Positions 62,339-64,000 of a stretch of 64,000 bases of DNA are shown here, piece after piece; position 1 is the first letter of the stretch, and the number at the start of each line of letters is the position of its first letter. The notes under the pieces are model-generated. The model was not told the origin of the DNA. It ran no database searches and saw nothing but the letters and a program-made list of their open reading frames with translations. The translations under genes were made by a program, and so were the position numbers. This DNA comes from Closterium sp. NIES-65. Taxonomy: Eukaryota; Streptophyta; Zygnematophyceae; Desmidiales; Closteriaceae. The stretch spans positions 2,728,001 to 2,792,000 of the forward strand of contig CANXME010001453.1 of NCBI GenBank assembly GCA_948144175.1, given 5' to 3'.

Positions 62339-62786
62339 TGTTGGAAACAATGGAACTTAAACGCTTCAGCAGTGTCAAAACATTGCACCAGAAGCGAGGC
62401 AACCTACACCGAAGCACCTGCGAGTCAACCCTCGGAGGTTGAATCGGCTGCAGGAAGTTACGCGAAAGTCAAAGGTCGCTGACCCTTGACCTGACAAGAA
62501 CAGCACGACAGTTAAGGACACACAACTGACTCGTTACAGAGCAGTTGCCCGAGTCGCACTGTATCGAACCGCAACAGCAACAGTAAAAGTAGTTATAACC
62601 GTATCTCTTCATATTCCCTGTATTATTATATAAGCTTGTATCCTTTCACTATAATTCAATCTACTTTGCTCTCACACACTAGTGCAAGGTCGGTTCACAA
62701 AGCTTCATTAAACGCTTCCGCTATTACAAAGTATCCTACCCAGAGTTATCCTCTGTAAAGATCCTTAGGGCCTTTTCAGCCCAACA
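62339..62786 (+). repeat. 5' LTR of element G (448 bp)
   Basis: TGTTGGAAAC...CCCAACA. Its last ~340 bp align with 4711-5045. Confidence 0.88.
62627..62633 (+). promoter_or_regulatory. Probable TATA box in G LTR
   Basis: TATATAA at the position equivalent to 4888-4894 in element B. Conservation between diverged copies supports a role. Confidence 0.5.
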
Positions 62787-62800
62787 TGGTATGAGAGCAT
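62787..62800 (+). other. Primer-binding site of element G
   Basis: TGGTATGAGAGCAT next to the LTR, the same variant as in B. Confidence 0.8.
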
Positions 62801-62838
62801 ACAGGGGAAACTCTACCTTTTCAAGATCATTACAAGAC

Positions 62839-64000
62839 ATGGCAACAAACAAGGAAAGGAGCTCCCCTAATGGCTCCTCGGGCACTACTCCTACTCCACC
62901 GCCAGCCTCTGGCCTGCAGACAGAGGAAGGCACGGCAGCAAGACCAAGGGGAACGTCAACCGAGACCCCCACGAACCATCCTTCTGACTTTGATCAGAGC
63001 ATGATGGAGAAATTCTTCTCCTTCATGTCCTTCTACGAGCAACACCAGCAGTCAGGACCTGCACAGACACACAACAGCAACAACGGAGCGACACCCATGA
63101 GCCTTGATGGGTCGTCATATGCGCGAGGGAATCAACAGCAGCAACCCACCTTCGCCCCGTACGAGCGCGGGTCGATCAGCTTCCTGCCTCAACCTCCACC
63201 TGCGCAAGACAAACCAATGGACGCATTACAAGTTCAGTCGCAATTCGCGCATGTCTTGAAACTGCAAACATCAAGACCTTTTGACGGAAAGGACTTCTTC
63301 ACCTAGTCCTTTGAATTCGAGCTAATGATGGAGGGCGCGCAGATACTCGGTTTCTTCGACGGATCCCTGCAGTATCCAGCAAACGGCACACAGTATGAGA
63401 AGCAGCAGTATACGTATCAATCGATGATGGCGTATACTATTCTACTGAGAAACATCACACCAACTCAGCAGCAGAACATTCGCTCTTACCGGACCTTCGG
63501 CAACTCAGCGGAACTCGCGTATGGCCATCTGAAGAACCTGTATCAAGCAACAGACAGTGTAAACCAGAGCAGGTTAATGGCGCAGTTGACAACAGTTGAA
63601 ATGAAACCAGGAGAAAAGGGGTTGGCGTATATCAGCCGATGTCGCGAATTGCGCGACAAGCTTCTTCGATGCGGAGGATCAATCTCTGAAGACGCCTTCG
63701 TAACAGTCATCATCGGTGGCCTCGGTCCTCAGTGGCGCGCCACCAAAGCAATTCTTCGAGCCCACGGAAGAATTTCTGAAGCAGCACTCTGCGCCGAAAT
63801 ACACGCCGAGCAGCAGGACATGGATCTGCAAGAAGAACGACACAAACGAAAGACGACAACGTCAGAATTCGCTTTCCATACTCAGTGACGACACAACAAC
63901 TACAACAACCGACAGCGGCAGCCGAAGCCAGTACCTCCGTTTTGTCACATCTCCAAGACATCAGGGCACCCACGCACGCACTGCCCGAATCGACAACAGT
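62839..64000 (+). pseudogene. Element G gag, interrupted, continuing past the window
   Basis: Start chosen at ATG 62839 (MATNKERSS), matching B's 5104. Stops in frame: TAG 63304 (B has TGG) and TGA 63886 (B has CAA). The zinc knuckle at 63940-63985 reads CHISKTSGHPRTHC, so its second Cys is Ser, while B has lost the first Cys instead. Together they show the family's ancestral CCHC motif. Protease and pol lie outside the window. Confidence 0.85.

Larger units (their letters stand above)
62339..64000 (+). mobile_element. Element G: Ty1/copia of the B family, 5' part
   Basis: Complete 448-bp LTR (62339-62786), primer-binding site and gag, running off the right edge. The LTR start TGTTGGAAACAA is typical for plant copia. 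Gag is clearly homologous to that of B along its whole visible length. Confidence 0.9.

Noticed and set aside
5413-63306. TAG read as glutamine (a variant nuclear code, as in some ulvophyte green algae), suggested by the many CAG>TAG codons.
   Set aside because: The intact C polyprotein (1969 codons, Gln-rich stretches) and the Gln-rich GRAS exons contain no in-frame TAG or TAA, and E also has TAA and TGA interruptions. Methylation-linked decay explains the pattern better.

Overview
The window reads as nuclear DNA of a streptophyte, most likely a zygnematophycean alga or a close relative. The evidence is three spliced host genes with GT-AG introns (a GRAS-domain gene, a plant-type PPP4R2 gene, and a gene for a plastid-like TPR protein with a C-terminal membrane helix), Ty1/copia LTR elements primed by initiator-Met tRNA, and a pogo-like DNA transposon whose transposase is also spliced. 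The lineage call is inference: GRAS genes are known from Zygnematophyceae, land plants and some bacteria. Nothing here is bacterial or viral, and I see no rRNA, tRNA or CRISPR.

Layout. 1-24408 is one nest of Ty1/copia elements. Element B (+) is the outer host. Element A (-, runs off the left edge) sits inside B's 5' LTR. Element D (+, 8481-15838, target duplication AGCAG) sits inside B's pol gene. Element C (-, 17128-24152, polyprotein ORF intact) sits inside B's 3' LTR, with a deletion that removed C's 3' LTR and the end of B pol. 25312-31838 holds the GRAS gene (three exons, about 1115 aa). Element E (+, 31892-42491, TSD TCGTG) begins about 50 bp past the GRAS stop, and its 5' LTR carries the nested non-autonomous LTR element H (-, 31920-35336, TSD GATAG). 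43198-47801 holds the PPP4R2 gene in about seven exons, and 48971-50156 the TPR/membrane-anchor gene in three exons. Element F (-, 51149-58905, TSD TACAG) has identical LTRs and a 401-bp non-element segment trapped at its 3' end. 59115-62207 is a pogo-like transposon with TIRs, a TA duplication and a predicted 668-aa transposase. Element G (+, 62339 to the edge) is a relative of B.

Main observations. (1) All three host genes are flanked or interrupted by decayed tandem copies of their own exons, often with splice sites (one to four extra copies per exon). (2) Where an intact relative is available in the window, the nonsense mutations in the retroelements are mostly CAG>TAG or TGG>TAG within CTGG, i.e. 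C>T changes in CHG context, as expected from decay of methylated cytosines. (3) Three insertions are LTR-into-LTR, and their order can be read. (4) There is a ~650-bp foldback hairpin and a 46-bp palindromic minisatellite in GRAS introns, a 57-bp inverted templated copy inside B, and a possible retrotransposon-captured host sequence in F.

Limits: exon joins rest on reading frame, splice dinucleotides and remembered family motifs, not on transcripts or database searches. All divergence counts were made by eye.
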